36,744 bases of DNA from SpSt-77 sp049972045 (GCA_049972045.1 JBMFKS010000026.1:1-36744); one strand, 5' to 3'; positions 22,327-31,136 are shown, counted from the stretch's first letter. Program-made: numbers and translations. The notes: a model not told the origin generated them from the letters alone.

Positions 22327-23424
22327 ATGCGGACGGTTCTGTTAGCGGTGGTCCTTCTGGGTCTGTGGGCGGGATGCGCGCCGGCGCAGCCGTCAACGGT
22401 CCCCAGCGGCGGCTCGCTCCCAGCCGGCCCCTCTCCGGCTTCGCCCCCGCCGACGCCGGAGGCGCGGCTTTCGCTCGCCCCTTCTCCCTTGTCAACCTCT
22501 CTGCCACCGGCGCCCGTGGGCTCCGATGCCTCGCCGTCTCCCGGAAGCCGGGCCTTCACCTTTGCCGTCACGGCCGATACGCGCCTCTATGCCGGCCCGG
22601 GCGTCTACGATACCCCTCAGTATTTCCGGGGCGCATGTGAGGCCATCGCAACGCACGGGCCCGCCTTTATGGTCAGCCCCGGCGACATGGACCCGCCGGA
22701 CGGCGTTCTCTGGACCATCACCCGGACCATAGGGGCTGGTTTCCCCTGGTACCCCGTCGTCGGCAACCACGAAGGGGAGACGCCGGAGGACATGGAGTGG
22801 CTGCGTCGCTACGGGGCTGCCCTGACCGCGCCGGACGGGGGGCCAATTCGTCCCGGCCCTCCCGGCTGCCCGACAACGACCTATGCCTTTGACTACGAGA
22901 ATGCCCACTTCGTTGTCCTCAACCTCTACTGCGACGCCGCGGGCGACACGGCGACGGACGGGGACGTCCCCGACCATCTCTACCACTGGTTGGCGGCTGA
23001 CCTGGCGGCCACCGACCGGCCCCACATCTTCGTCTTCGGCCATGAGCCGGCCTACCCCCAGCCCGACGCCGATACCGGTCGGGTGCGCCATATGGAGGAT
23101 AGCCTGAACGCCCATCCGGCCCGCCGGGACCGGTTCTGGAACCTGCTGCGGGAACGGGGCGTCCGGGCCTACATCTGCGGTCATACCCACAACTACAGCG
23201 CCGTTCAGGTGGACGGCGTATGGCAACTGGATGCGGGGCATGCCCGGGGGATCGGAGATACCGGGGCGCCCAGCACGTTCCTCCTGGCCCGGGTGGATGG
23301 GCCATCGGTGGTCTTTGAGACCTACCGGGATTTCGTCGGGGGTGTGTACACCCTGGCCTATACCGGCACGCTGGCGACCCCTTTCCTGCTCTATCTGCCC
23401 TCCGTAGAGAATGCCGCGCCATAG
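22327..23424 (+). CDS. Secreted metallophosphoesterase, probable lipoprotein
   Basis: A 365-residue protein. Residues 1-17 form a lipoprotein-type signal (hydrophobic run, then WAGC, Cys17). A Pro/Ser-rich linker runs to about residue 70. The calcineurin-like phosphoesterase domain has VTADTRLY (first Asp), SPGDMDPPDG, VVGNHEGE, FVFGHEPAYP and CGHTHNYS. It ends in a hydrophobic tail, TPFLLYLPSVENAAP. The frame is open to 22258, but that extension lies in the hairpin; ATG 22327 gives a proper signal peptide. Confidence 0.85.
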   Translation: MRTVLLAVVLLGLWAGCAPAQPSTVPSGGSLPAGPSPASPPPTPEARLSLAPSPLSTSLPPAPVGSDASPSPGSRAFTFAVTADTRLYAGPGVYDTPQYFRGACEAIATHGPAFMVSPGDMDPPDGVLWTITRTIGAGFPWYPVVGNHEGETPEDMEWLRRYGAALTAPDGGPIRPGPPGCPTTTYAFDYENAHFVVLNLYCDAAGDTATDGDVPDHLYHWLAADLAATDRPHIFVFGHEPAYPQPDADTGRVRHMEDSLNAHPARRDRFWNLLRERGVRAYICGHTHNYSAVQVDGVWQLDAGHARGIGDTGAPSTFLLARVDGPSVVFETYRDFVGGVYTLAYTGTLATPFLLYLPSVENAAP

Positions 23425-23500
23425 GCATAAGGATTGCAGATTGCAGAAGGACGGAGAGGAATCAAGCAGCGAATCGGCTTTGGTGATACGAACCCTCTTA

Positions 23501-23740
23501 AAATCACGCCTAGCTACCGGACAGTTTTGTAAGTCGTCCTCCCCCCACTGTTCGGAGGGGGTCATTGCGAGCCCCGAAGGGGCGAAGGGCCACGCCGAAG
23601 GCCACGGCCCGAGAGGCCTCGCCTCGTGGGGCTCGCCCGAGGCGCAATCTCCAAAAAGCCCATTTCGGAGATTGCTTCGGGCGCTTTGTGCCCTCGCAAT
23701 GGCCCTTCCGAAAAAACTGTCAGGTAGCTAGAAATCACGC
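23501..23740. mobile_element. 222-bp MITE with 19-bp TIRs and 9-bp target duplication
   Basis: The element spans 23510-23731. Its ends are CTAGCTACCGGACAGTTTT and AAAACTGTCAGGTAGCTAG, inverted with one mismatch. The flanks carry the perfect direct repeat AAATCACGC (23501-23509 and 23732-23740). Inside is a nested stem with CATTGCGAG/CTCGCAATG ends (23572-23701) and the stem GCAATCTCC/GGAGATTGC. It has no transposase, so it would have been moved in trans. Confidence 0.88.
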
Positions 23741-23741
23741 T

Positions 23742-23786
23742 AATCCTGTAAATCCTGTAAATCCTGTAAATCCTGTAAATCCTGTC
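23742..23786. repeat. Five 9-bp tandem repeats
   Basis: AATCCTGTA repeated in tandem, the fifth copy ending AATCCTGTC, then CATTTCC. The unit recurs in the hairpin at 25773-25804. Confidence 0.9.
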
Positions 23787-23800
23787 CATTTCCGATGATC

Positions 23801-23828
23801 TTGACGGTCTCCCCAATTCGTGGATAAT
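23801..23828 (+). promoter_or_regulatory. Promoter for era, implying a leaderless mRNA
   Basis: -35 TTGACG (23801-23806), 16-bp spacer, -10 GATAAT (23823-23828). The expected start is near 23835, at ATG 23836. Confidence 0.6.
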
Positions 23829-23835
23829 TATGGTG

Positions 23836-24774
23836 ATGAGCAACGAAATCTGGGAAGACCTGGAAGCCGTTCCGCCGGGCCACCGCTCCGGATTTGTGGC
23901 CGTTATCGGGCGGCCCAATGTGGGCAAATCCACCCTGATGAACCAGTTGCTGGGGCACAAAGTGGCCATCGTCTCCCCCCGGCCCCAGACGACCCGCACC
24001 TGCATCCGGGGCATCCTCACCCGCCCGGATGCCCAGATAATCTTTGTGGATACCCCCGGGCTCCACAAACCGCTCCACAAACTGGGCGAGGTGATGGTCG
24101 CCGCGGCCGCCTCGGCCATCCCCGATGCCGACGTCGTCCTTTTTGTGGTGGACGTCTCGGTGATGCCCACTGAGGAAGACCAGATGATTGCCCGCATGAT
24201 CCGGCAGCGGACCTCCCACCCGGTCATCCTGGTCCTCAACAAGATGGACCTGCTGCCGCCGGAGCGGGTCAAACTCCATACCGAGGCGTACTGGGCCCTG
24301 GTCCCGGACCATGCCGGATGGATGATGACCATCGCCACCGAAGCGGTCAACCTGGATAAATTGCTGGACATGGTGATCGCTCACCTGCCGGAGGGGCCCC
24401 GCTACTACCCCAGCGACCTGATTACGGACCAGACGGAGCGGGAGATTGCCGCCGAACTCATCCGGGAGCAGGTCCTCCGCTTCACCCGCGAGGAGGTGCC
24501 CCATTCGGTCGCCGTCGTCGTGGAGGAGTACAAGGAGCGGGAGACGGGCGGGGTCTACATTGCCGCGACCATCTATGTGGAGAAAGAGTCCCAGAAGGGC
24601 ATCCTGATCGGGGCCGGAGGGCAGATGCTCCGCCGCATCGGGACCGCTGCGCGGGAGGAGATAGAGCGGATGGTTGGCGGACGGGCCTACCTGGACCTGT
24701 GGGTCAAAGTGAGCAAAAACTGGCGGCGGGACCCGCAGCGGGTGCGGCGGATGGGGTATATTCCACCAGGGTAA
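23836..24774 (+). CDS. era: GTPase Era
   Basis: A 312-residue protein of normal Era length. G1 is GRPNVGKST, G3 DTPG (in FVDTPGLHKP), G4 NKMD. The C-terminal KH domain has KGILIGAGGQMLRRIG. Era assists 16S rRNA maturation and 30S assembly. An in-frame ATG at 23830 lies only 1 bp after the -10 box, so it is probably not transcribed; 23836 would be the first codon of a leaderless message. Confidence 0.94.
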   Translation: MSNEIWEDLEAVPPGHRSGFVAVIGRPNVGKSTLMNQLLGHKVAIVSPRPQTTRTCIRGILTRPDAQIIFVDTPGLHKPLHKLGEVMVAAAASAIPDADVVLFVVDVSVMPTEEDQMIARMIRQRTSHPVILVLNKMDLLPPERVKLHTEAYWALVPDHAGWMMTIATEAVNLDKLLDMVIAHLPEGPRYYPSDLITDQTEREIAAELIREQVLRFTREEVPHSVAVVVEEYKERETGGVYIAATIYVEKESQKGILIGAGGQMLRRIGTAAREEIERMVGGRAYLDLWVKVSKNWRRDPQRVRRMGYIPPG

Positions 24775-24809
24775 TGACCTGGGAGGAACGCGAGGAAGCA
24801 GGAGGGCAT

Positions 24810-25769
24810 ATGCAGCGCGAACCCCGGATAGAACAACTGCGTCGCTCGGCACGCATCGCCCGCATCATGGAGCGCCTCCAGCGGCTGGACGACGGTACCT
24901 TGGAGGTGCTGGACCGGATGACCGCCGATGCCCTGGTCGGGGTGATGGGCGCGGAGAAACCCGCCGGCATGAACCGGCGGCAGTTCCTGGGCGCAGCAGC
25001 GGCGGGCGGCATCGTCGTCGCGGCCACGGGAGGCCTGGTTCTCTGGCAACTGAGCGCGGCCCATACGGCTGCCCTGGAGAAGGAGATCGGCTCCCTGCGT
25101 CAAATCCTGGCCCTCTATCAGGAAATGGACGACCTGGGTCTGGATGACCGGGTCGGACGCGGAATAGAAGCCGTCGCGTCTATCCTAGAGACGATTCGTG
25201 AAATCGCAACCCGCCTGCTGGAGGCGATTGAGAGGGCCCGCAAGGCGCTTCTGGATTTCCAGTCCCGCTTCCCCTCTCTCCAATCGGGCCTGCGCTGGCT
25301 GCGGGACACCCTGTTCACCCTTTCCCAGCGTCTGACCGCGCTGGAAAATGAGATCAACGAGGCGCTGGGGCTTTCCAGCCCGGTCGCCGAGACGGTGGGC
25401 GGATTCCTGGCGCGGGTTCTGGACCGCCTGCCGGGCACCTTTGCCCGCCAGGTACGGAGCGGCCTGGAGCGGGTCGGCGAAGTGGTCTCTATCCTCCCGC
25501 TCTTTATCCAGAATGTCTATACCCGGGTTCTGGAGCCGATGGATGACTGGTTCAGCCAGCGCGCCGACGCCGGGCTGAACGGCTGGATTGTGAACCCGAT
25601 TTTGAAGACGGTCCTGGACCCAGCGCAGATGATGGCGGAGCGGGTGCTGGAACTGGCCACGACCTGGGAGGGGCAACTGGTGGGGCCCGCCCGTCAGACG
25701 ATTGCTCAACGCGCGAAGATTCGGGCCGAAATCGCCCAACTGATGGAGGCAATCCAACCTTCAATGTGA
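24810..25769 (+). CDS. Coiled-coil protein with internal Tat-like signal, unknown function
   Basis: A 319-residue protein that I do not recognise. Residues 1-53 are a charged helical cytoplasmic segment. A twin-arginine motif NRRQFLG (55-61) comes next, then a hydrophobic segment to about 80. The remainder is long amphipathic helices (RLLEAIERARKALLDFQ, SQRLTALENEINEALG) and probably lies outside the membrane. GCAGGAGGG 4 nt before ATG 24810 decides the start; an alternative ATG 24774 overlaps the era stop. The arrangement fits an envelope anchor protein. Confidence 0.7.
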   Translation: MQREPRIEQLRRSARIARIMERLQRLDDGTLEVLDRMTADALVGVMGAEKPAGMNRRQFLGAAAAGGIVVAATGGLVLWQLSAAHTAALEKEIGSLRQILALYQEMDDLGLDDRVGRGIEAVASILETIREIATRLLEAIERARKALLDFQSRFPSLQSGLRWLRDTLFTLSQRLTALENEINEALGLSSPVAETVGGFLARVLDRLPGTFARQVRSGLERVGEVVSILPLFIQNVYTRVLEPMDDWFSQRADAGLNGWIVNPILKTVLDPAQMMAERVLELATTWEGQLVGPARQTIAQRAKIRAEIAQLMEAIQPSM

Positions 25770-25772
25770 ATA

Positions 25773-25804
25773 GACAGGATTTACAGGTTTTTGTAAATCC
25801 TGTC
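25773..25804. repeat. Hairpin made of the AATCCTGTA unit
   Basis: GACAGGATTTACA/TGTAAATCCTGTC (13-bp arms, 6-nt loop), 3 bp after the preceding stop; followed by AATCCTGTCCATTTCC (25805-25820), identical to 23778-23793. It may act as an RNA 3'-end stem. Confidence 0.85.
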
Positions 25805-25835
25805 AATCCTGTCCATTTCCCCTTAAGGAGAAGCC

Positions 25836-27779
25836 GTGCTCAAAAACGAACTGGTCCGTCAACTTACAGTGGCATCTTTCCTGACCCTGATTGGGGTTGT
25901 GTTATTGGGCACCTGTGCGTCCCCCACCACCGTCGTCCAGACGGTGGAGGTCCCCGGCCCGACGGTGGTCGTCACGGCCACCCCGGAGCCGACCGAAACT
26001 CCGGAGCCCAGGACCCTCACCGTCTGCCAGGTGGGGGAGCCGGAGAGCCTCTACCTCTACGGAGGCTCCCCCGCTGCCCAGAACATCCTGCAGGCCATCT
26101 ACGACGGCCCGATAGACTACCACTCCTTTGACTTCCAGCCGGTCATCCTGGAGAAACTGCCCACCATCGCGGATGGAGACGCGTATTTCCAGACGGTTAC
26201 CGTTCAGGCGGGGGACCGCGTGGTGGACATCACCGGTGAACCGGTCACCCTGGAACAGGGGACGCCGGTTTTCCCTGACCATGCCTGCAGAGATGCCGCC
26301 AATCCGGAATGCGTGGCCACTTTTGACGGGAGCACGCCCATTGAGATGGAGCGGATGGTGGTCTCCTGGACGTTGAAAGACGGGGTCACCTGGTCGGATG
26401 GGGAGCCGGTGACGGCCGACGATTCCGTCTACAGTTACGAACTGGCCTGCCACCCGGATACGCCGTCCTCCAAATACCTCTGCGACCGCACTTTCTCGTA
26501 TGCGGCCGCCGGGAAGCGGACCGTCGTCTGGACCGGGCTGCCGGGGTACGTGGATGACCTGTATATGCTGAACTTCTTCAGCCCGCTGCCCCGGCATCTC
26601 TGGGAGAAGCAACTGCGGGCCACGCCCGCCGACCTGCTGAGCCGGGTGGAGAGCACCCGTCAACCCATTGGCTGGGGGCCGTTCCGCATCACCGAATGGG
26701 TCCAGGGGGACCATATCGCCCTGGAGCGCAACCCGCTCTACTTCCGGGCCGGAGAGGGGCTTCCGCGCGTGGACCGGCTGGTTTTCCGCTTTGCGCCCAA
26801 CCCCGAGGGGGCGGTGGCGATGCTGATGGCGGGCGAGTGCGACCTGGCGCTGCCGGGCAACGGGGCGGAGTCGCTGCTCCCGTTCCTGAAAGAGGCGGAG
26901 GGAAAGGGCCTCCTGCGCCTGGTCACCTCGGTATCCAACCAGGGAGAGCATCTGGAATTTGGCATCAACCCCGTCGCCACCTACAAACGTCCGGATTTCT
27001 TTGAGGACGTGCGGGTCCGGCAGGCGATCGCTCACTGCATAGACCGGCAGGCGATGGTGGATGAAATCACCCTGGGGCTGGGGCGGGTGGCGGACTCCTA
27101 CATCCCCCCCGAACATCCCCTGTATGCCGGCGACCGGTTGACCCGCTGGACGTACGACCCGCCGGTGGGGCGGGCGCTGCTGGCGGAGGCCGGCTGGGCC
27201 GATGAGGACGGCAACGGCGTCCTGGAAGCCCACAACGTGGCCGGCATCCGCGCCGGTACCCCCTTTTCCGTCACACTCCTGACGATTCAGGGAGACCCCC
27301 AGCAGGAGGTCATCGCCCGGATGATCCGGGCCAATCTGGCCGATTGCGGCATCCAGGTAACGGTGGACTCTCGCCCGGTGCGGGATTTCTTTGCCGACGG
27401 CCCCTTGGGCCCCATTTACGGCCGTCAATTTGACCTGGCCTTCTTCACCTGGGAGATAGAGATCACTCCCCCGTGTTACCTCTACACCACGGAAGAGATT
27501 CCCGACCCGGTGAACTACTGGAGTGGCTCCAACGCGTCGGGCTTTTCCAATCCCGAATACGATGCGGTCTGTCGGGCCGCGCGGGCCGCGCTCCCGGGGA
27601 CTTTTGAGTACCGGAACCATCATGCCGAAGCGCAGCGGATTTTTACCGAGCAATTGCCCTCCCTGCCCCTCTTCTGGCGGGTCCGCATCGCCGTTGCCCG
27701 GCCAGAGGTGGTGGGTTTTACTCCTGGCTCCTTTGAAGAAAGCGAACTCTGGAACGTGGAGGAAATCGGTAAACGGTAA
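25836..27779 (+). CDS. Peptide/nickel-type ABC solute-binding lipoprotein
   Basis: A 647-residue family-5 extracellular solute-binding protein. The signal ends GVVLLGTCAS, with Cys27 as probable lipidation site. A Pro/Thr/Glu linker (TATPEPTETPEP) follows. The binding domain has LKDGVTWSDGEPVTADD, GPFRITEWVQGDHIALERNP and VRVRQAIAHCIDRQAMVDE. The start is GTG after AAGGAG. No permease or ATPase genes of this type are adjacent, so it is an orphan whose transporter lies elsewhere. The ligand is unknown. Confidence 0.9.
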   Translation: MLKNELVRQLTVASFLTLIGVVLLGTCASPTTVVQTVEVPGPTVVVTATPEPTETPEPRTLTVCQVGEPESLYLYGGSPAAQNILQAIYDGPIDYHSFDFQPVILEKLPTIADGDAYFQTVTVQAGDRVVDITGEPVTLEQGTPVFPDHACRDAANPECVATFDGSTPIEMERMVVSWTLKDGVTWSDGEPVTADDSVYSYELACHPDTPSSKYLCDRTFSYAAAGKRTVVWTGLPGYVDDLYMLNFFSPLPRHLWEKQLRATPADLLSRVESTRQPIGWGPFRITEWVQGDHIALERNPLYFRAGEGLPRVDRLVFRFAPNPEGAVAMLMAGECDLALPGNGAESLLPFLKEAEGKGLLRLVTSVSNQGEHLEFGINPVATYKRPDFFEDVRVRQAIAHCIDRQAMVDEITLGLGRVADSYIPPEHPLYAGDRLTRWTYDPPVGRALLAEAGWADEDGNGVLEAHNVAGIRAGTPFSVTLLTIQGDPQQEVIARMIRANLADCGIQVTVDSRPVRDFFADGPLGPIYGRQFDLAFFTWEIEITPPCYLYTTEEIPDPVNYWSGSNASGFSNPEYDAVCRAARAALPGTFEYRNHHAEAQRIFTEQLPSLPLFWRVRIAVARPEVVGFTPGSFEESELWNVEEIGKR

Positions 27780-27802
27780 GGGGGAAATGGCTCATTGCCC
27801 CA

Positions 27803-27831
27803 TTTGTTCGTTCGTCATTTTCATTTATAAT
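27803..27831 (+). promoter_or_regulatory. Possible promoter for the Uma2 gene
   Basis: -10 TATAAT at 27826-27831 with a weak TTTGTT at 27803-27808 (17-bp spacer). The start would be near 27838. Confidence 0.45.
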
Positions 27832-27848
27832 TGGACATGGAGGTGGGA

Positions 27849-28535
27849 ATGGTCGGGCGGCGAGAGGAAATCCTGGAATTGCTGAAGGAGCCGGAGACGC
27901 TGGATGCGGACCTGCGTCGGGAAATTCTGGAGGCCCTGCTGCAGTTGCCCCGCCCCCGCCGGATGACCTACGAGGAGTTTCTGGCGTGGGCCGATGAGGA
28001 CACCCTGGCGGAGTGGGTAAATGGGGAGGTGGTGATGTACAGCCCTGCTAACCGGAGACATCAGGATATTGCCGATTTCCTCACCGCTGTTCTTCGGGCC
28101 TTCGCAGAGACTTATCATCTGGGAGTCGTACTCAGTGCGCCCTTCCAGATGAAACTGCCCCGATCGGGGCGGGAGCCCGACCTGATGTTCGTGGCGGCGG
28201 AGCACCTGGACCGCCTGCGGGAGACCCATCTGGACGGCCCGGCCGACCTGGTGGTGGAGATTCTTTCCCCGGAGAGCGTGGGGCGGGACCGGGGGGAAAA
28301 GTTCTACGAGTACGCGCAAGCGGGAATTCCGGAGTACTGGCTGATAGACCCGGAGGGGGAACAGGCGGAGTTCTACGTCCTGGGGCGACCGGGGCGGTAT
28401 CGGCTGGAGTGGGCCGGCACGGAAGGCGTCTATCGCAGTCCGACCCTTCCGGGCTTCTGGCTGAAGGTGGAGTGGCTGTGGAAACTGCCCCGGGTGCTGG
28501 ACGCGTTGCAGGAACTGGGCGTTCTGCCGGGTTGA
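27849..28535 (+). CDS. Uma2-family (DUF820) putative restriction-like endonuclease
   Basis: A 228-residue protein with the PD-(D/E)XK-type core of Uma2: TYEEFLAWADED, VNGEVVMYSPAN, REPDLMFVAAEHLDR, DLVVEILSPESVGRDRGEKF and QAGIPEYWLIDPE. Such genes are numerous in Chloroflexota and Cyanobacteria and their targets are unknown. ATG 27849 has GGAGGTGGGA upstream; an in-frame ATG at 27837 would be almost leaderless from the promoter at 27803-27831. Confidence 0.85.
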   Translation: MVGRREEILELLKEPETLDADLRREILEALLQLPRPRRMTYEEFLAWADEDTLAEWVNGEVVMYSPANRRHQDIADFLTAVLRAFAETYHLGVVLSAPFQMKLPRSGREPDLMFVAAEHLDRLRETHLDGPADLVVEILSPESVGRDRGEKFYEYAQAGIPEYWLIDPEGEQAEFYVLGRPGRYRLEWAGTEGVYRSPTLPGFWLKVEWLWKLPRVLDALQELGVLPG

Positions 28536-28554
28536 ACCGACCGCAGGAGGGAGC

Positions 28555-29421
28555 ATGACGATCCATGAACCGCTGACCCATCAACTGCGCCAGCAGGTCC
28601 GCCAATTGCTGGAAGAGAAGCGGGTGGACTGCGTGATTGGTTATGAGGCGGGGCGGCGGGGGGCCCGCCCGGCCGTCATCTACGAACCCACCGAGGTTGA
28701 CCGCCTCATCTGGGGGCCGGAATGTGTTCATAACCTGACCACCTACCTGCACAACAAGAAAAAGCCCCGGCGGCGCGGCGAGGAGCCCCCCCGGGTGGGG
28801 ATTGTTGTCAAACCGTGCGATAGTCGCGCGCTGAATGTTCTGCTGGCGGAGCGGCAGGTAGAACGGGCCCGCCTCTTTGTCCTCGGGGTGGCCTGCGAGG
28901 GGGTGGTGGATGAGACGGGGCAGACCGCCTCCCAGTGCGCCCGTTGCACCGACCGGGTGCCGGTCCTCTACGACGTCCTCCTCGGTGATCCGCCCCAGGT
29001 TTCGCCGGTGCCCGATGATTGGTCGGACCTGGAGCGCATCACGGCGATGCCTCCGGCGGAGCGCATGGCCTTCTGGCTTGCCCAGTTTGACCGCTGCATC
29101 CGCTGTTACGCCTGCCGCCAGGTCTGCCCGGGCTGCTACTGCCCCACCTGCATGTTTGAGCGGGACGATGGCCTGTGGGTGGACGCCGGGATTGAGGTCC
29201 CCCAGAAGTACGTCTTCCATTTGGGCCGGGCCCTCCACCTGGCGGGCCGATGTGTGGAATGCGGGGAGTGCGAGCGGGTCTGCCCGATGGGCCTGCCGCT
29301 GATGCTGCTGAACCGCGCCCTCGTCCGGGAGGTGGAAGCGCTCTTCGGCCATCGCGCTGGGCGGGAGGAAGCCCTCAGCCCACTGCTCTTTGAACTGGGG
29401 CCCGAGGGCTCCCCGATTTAG
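28555..29421 (+). CDS. 4Fe-4S dicluster protein, FrhB/Hdr-like
   Basis: A 288-residue cytoplasmic iron-sulfur protein. The N-terminal part contains GIVVKPCDSRALNVLL and GVACEGVVDE, the arrangement seen in FrhB-type and Hdr-associated redox proteins. Two [4Fe-4S] motifs follow: CIRCYACRQVCPGCYC near residue 180, and CVECGECERVCP near 235. No hydrogenase, heterodisulfide reductase or formate dehydrogenase subunit is in the window, so it probably transfers electrons to a partner elsewhere. A good GGAGGG site precedes the ATG. Confidence 0.8.
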   Translation: MTIHEPLTHQLRQQVRQLLEEKRVDCVIGYEAGRRGARPAVIYEPTEVDRLIWGPECVHNLTTYLHNKKKPRRRGEEPPRVGIVVKPCDSRALNVLLAERQVERARLFVLGVACEGVVDETGQTASQCARCTDRVPVLYDVLLGDPPQVSPVPDDWSDLERITAMPPAERMAFWLAQFDRCIRCYACRQVCPGCYCPTCMFERDDGLWVDAGIEVPQKYVFHLGRALHLAGRCVECGECERVCPMGLPLMLLNRALVREVEALFGHRAGREEALSPLLFELGPEGSPI

Positions 29422-29459
29422 TCCCCGCTCCCTGCAACCTGGGACTTGCGATTGGAACC

Positions 29460-31136
29460 ATGCCCTCCACCGAAGAACTGCTTCGGATTCTGCATACCGT
29501 CCCTCTCTTCTCCCGGCTGGAGCGGCCGCAACTCCGGCGGCTGGCCCCGCTGGTGAAGGAAATCCCTTATTCGTCTGGCCAGACTGTCTGTGCCCAGGGG
29601 GAGCCCGGCACGCGCTACTATATCATCCTCAGCGGCGCGGTGCGGGTGACCCGCGTGGACCCCGAGGGGCGAGTCGCGGAAGTGAGACGGTTGGCGGCCG
29701 GAGAGGCCTTCGGTGAGACCTCTCTGCTCCTGGGCGACGTGCGGGATGCCACGGTGGAGACCGTAGAGGAAACGGTCCTCCTGGGCATTGACAAAGAGGA
29801 CTTTGACCGGTTACTGGCCGCCGACCCGTCCATAGAGCGGGCCCTGAAGATGCGCCTGGATGTGGCGGAGCGGCGACGCTATCCCCGCTTCCCCTGGCTG
29901 GAGCCCGGTGAAATCCCGGTCAAAGTCTTGCGCAGGCACTTTTTTGCCTTCTTGGATCGCACCATCCTTTCGGTCATCATCTTCATCGCATTGAGCATGG
30001 TGGGAGGAGTTTTTCTGGCCGTCGGTGGCGGGAGGGGCGCGTTCTATGTTGCAGGGATGATGCTGATTGCGGGGTCCATCGTTCCTCTGGCAAGTATTCT
30101 GTATTTTTACATCGACTGGCGTAACGATATTTACGTGCTGACCAACCGGCGGGTGGTCCACCGGGAGCGGGTCGGCGCTTTTCTGATCCGGGAAAATTTC
30201 TCCGCGGCTCCGCTGCAGGCCATCCAAAACGTCCAGGTCTCTCAGGTCGGTCCGCTCGGGCGGATCCTGAGATTCGGCGATCTGGTCGTGGAGACGGCCG
30301 GTGCTGCCGGGCAGGTCGTCTTTCACAGCATCCCGGACCCCTGGGCTGTCCAGCAGGCCATTCTGGAGCAGCAGGCACGGGTGCGTTCCTTGGCGCGCAT
30401 CCAGGAGCGGGAGGCGATCCGGAAGGCCGTCCGTCATCATTTTCTTTGGGAAGAAGGGGGAGAAGCCGAAAAACCACCGATGGCACCGCAGGTAGAACGG
30501 GCCGGTTGTCTGGGGTTCCTGCGGTCCTTCTTTCCCCCCACATGGCAACGGGAAGGCACGACGGTCACCTGGCGACGACACTGGGTCACCCTGCTGGGGG
30601 CCATCTGGGCCCCTCTATTGGTCATTGGCGTGACCACCCTGGTGGCGGCTGTCTTCGCCCGCCTGGAGCATCAACTCTCGCCGACCGTGGCGCTGGTTTA
30701 CGGATTGGTGATGTTCGTCGCCGTTCCCTGGTTCCTCTGGCGGTTTGAGGACTGGCAGAACGACTTCTTTCAGGTGACGGCAACCCGGATTGTCCAGGTG
30801 GACCGTCTGCCCCTGTTCCTGCGGGAACAGCGGCGAGAGGCGAATCTGGAGCAGGTGACCAATGTCCGCTTTGAGCAGGGGGTCCTGGGAAAACTCCTCC
30901 GCTACGGCGATGTTTTCGTGGAGACGGCCGCCCCGGCGGGCACTTTTCACTTCCGGCAGGTCAGTCGTCCTCAGGAAGTGCAGCAGGAGATTTTTGCCCA
31001 CATTGAGGCGGCTCGGAGGTGGCGACAGGAAGAGGAAGCCCGCCAGCGGCGGGCCGAGATGCTGGACTGGCTTGCGGCATACGACGAACTGCGCCGCTCC
31101 TCGCCGCCGGAATCTTCATCGGGAGAGCGTTCATAG
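29460..31136 (+). CDS. Cyclic-nucleotide-binding domain fused to two membrane bPH2 domains
   Basis: A 558-residue protein. Residues 10-135 are a CNB domain with GTRYYIILSGAVRVT and GEAFGETSLLLGDVRDATV (the phosphate-binding cassette, Arg in place). Two membrane helices (about 165-215) lead into a bPH2 domain (NDIYVLTNRRVVHRERVGAF). A second helix pair (about 375-425) leads into a second bPH2 (NDFFQVTATRIVQVDRLPLF). It looks like a membrane sensor gated by a nucleotide. The deformylase gene starts inside its stop codon (TAGTG). Confidence 0.85.
   Translation: MPSTEELLRILHTVPLFSRLERPQLRRLAPLVKEIPYSSGQTVCAQGEPGTRYYIILSGAVRVTRVDPEGRVAEVRRLAAGEAFGETSLLLGDVRDATVETVEETVLLGIDKEDFDRLLAADPSIERALKMRLDVAERRRYPRFPWLEPGEIPVKVLRRHFFAFLDRTILSVIIFIALSMVGGVFLAVGGGRGAFYVAGMMLIAGSIVPLASILYFYIDWRNDIYVLTNRRVVHRERVGAFLIRENFSAAPLQAIQNVQVSQVGPLGRILRFGDLVVETAGAAGQVVFHSIPDPWAVQQAILEQQARVRSLARIQEREAIRKAVRHHFLWEEGGEAEKPPMAPQVERAGCLGFLRSFFPPTWQREGTTVTWRRHWVTLLGAIWAPLLVIGVTTLVAAVFARLEHQLSPTVALVYGLVMFVAVPWFLWRFEDWQNDFFQVTATRIVQVDRLPLFLREQRREANLEQVTNVRFEQGVLGKLLRYGDVFVETAAPAGTFHFRQVSRPQEVQQEIFAHIEAARRWRQEEEARQRRAEMLDWLAAYDELRRSSPPESSSGERS

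Noticed and set aside
23742..23786. Possible CRISPR array
   Set aside because: The repeats are 9 bp and directly abutting with no spacers.
25902..27653. 583-codon minus-strand frame over the solute-binding protein
   Set aside because: Shadow frame of a clearly recognisable plus-strand gene. The same applies to the long minus frames at 3414-4649, 5424-6737, 17656-19275, 19877-21553, 28132-29352 and 33102-34835.
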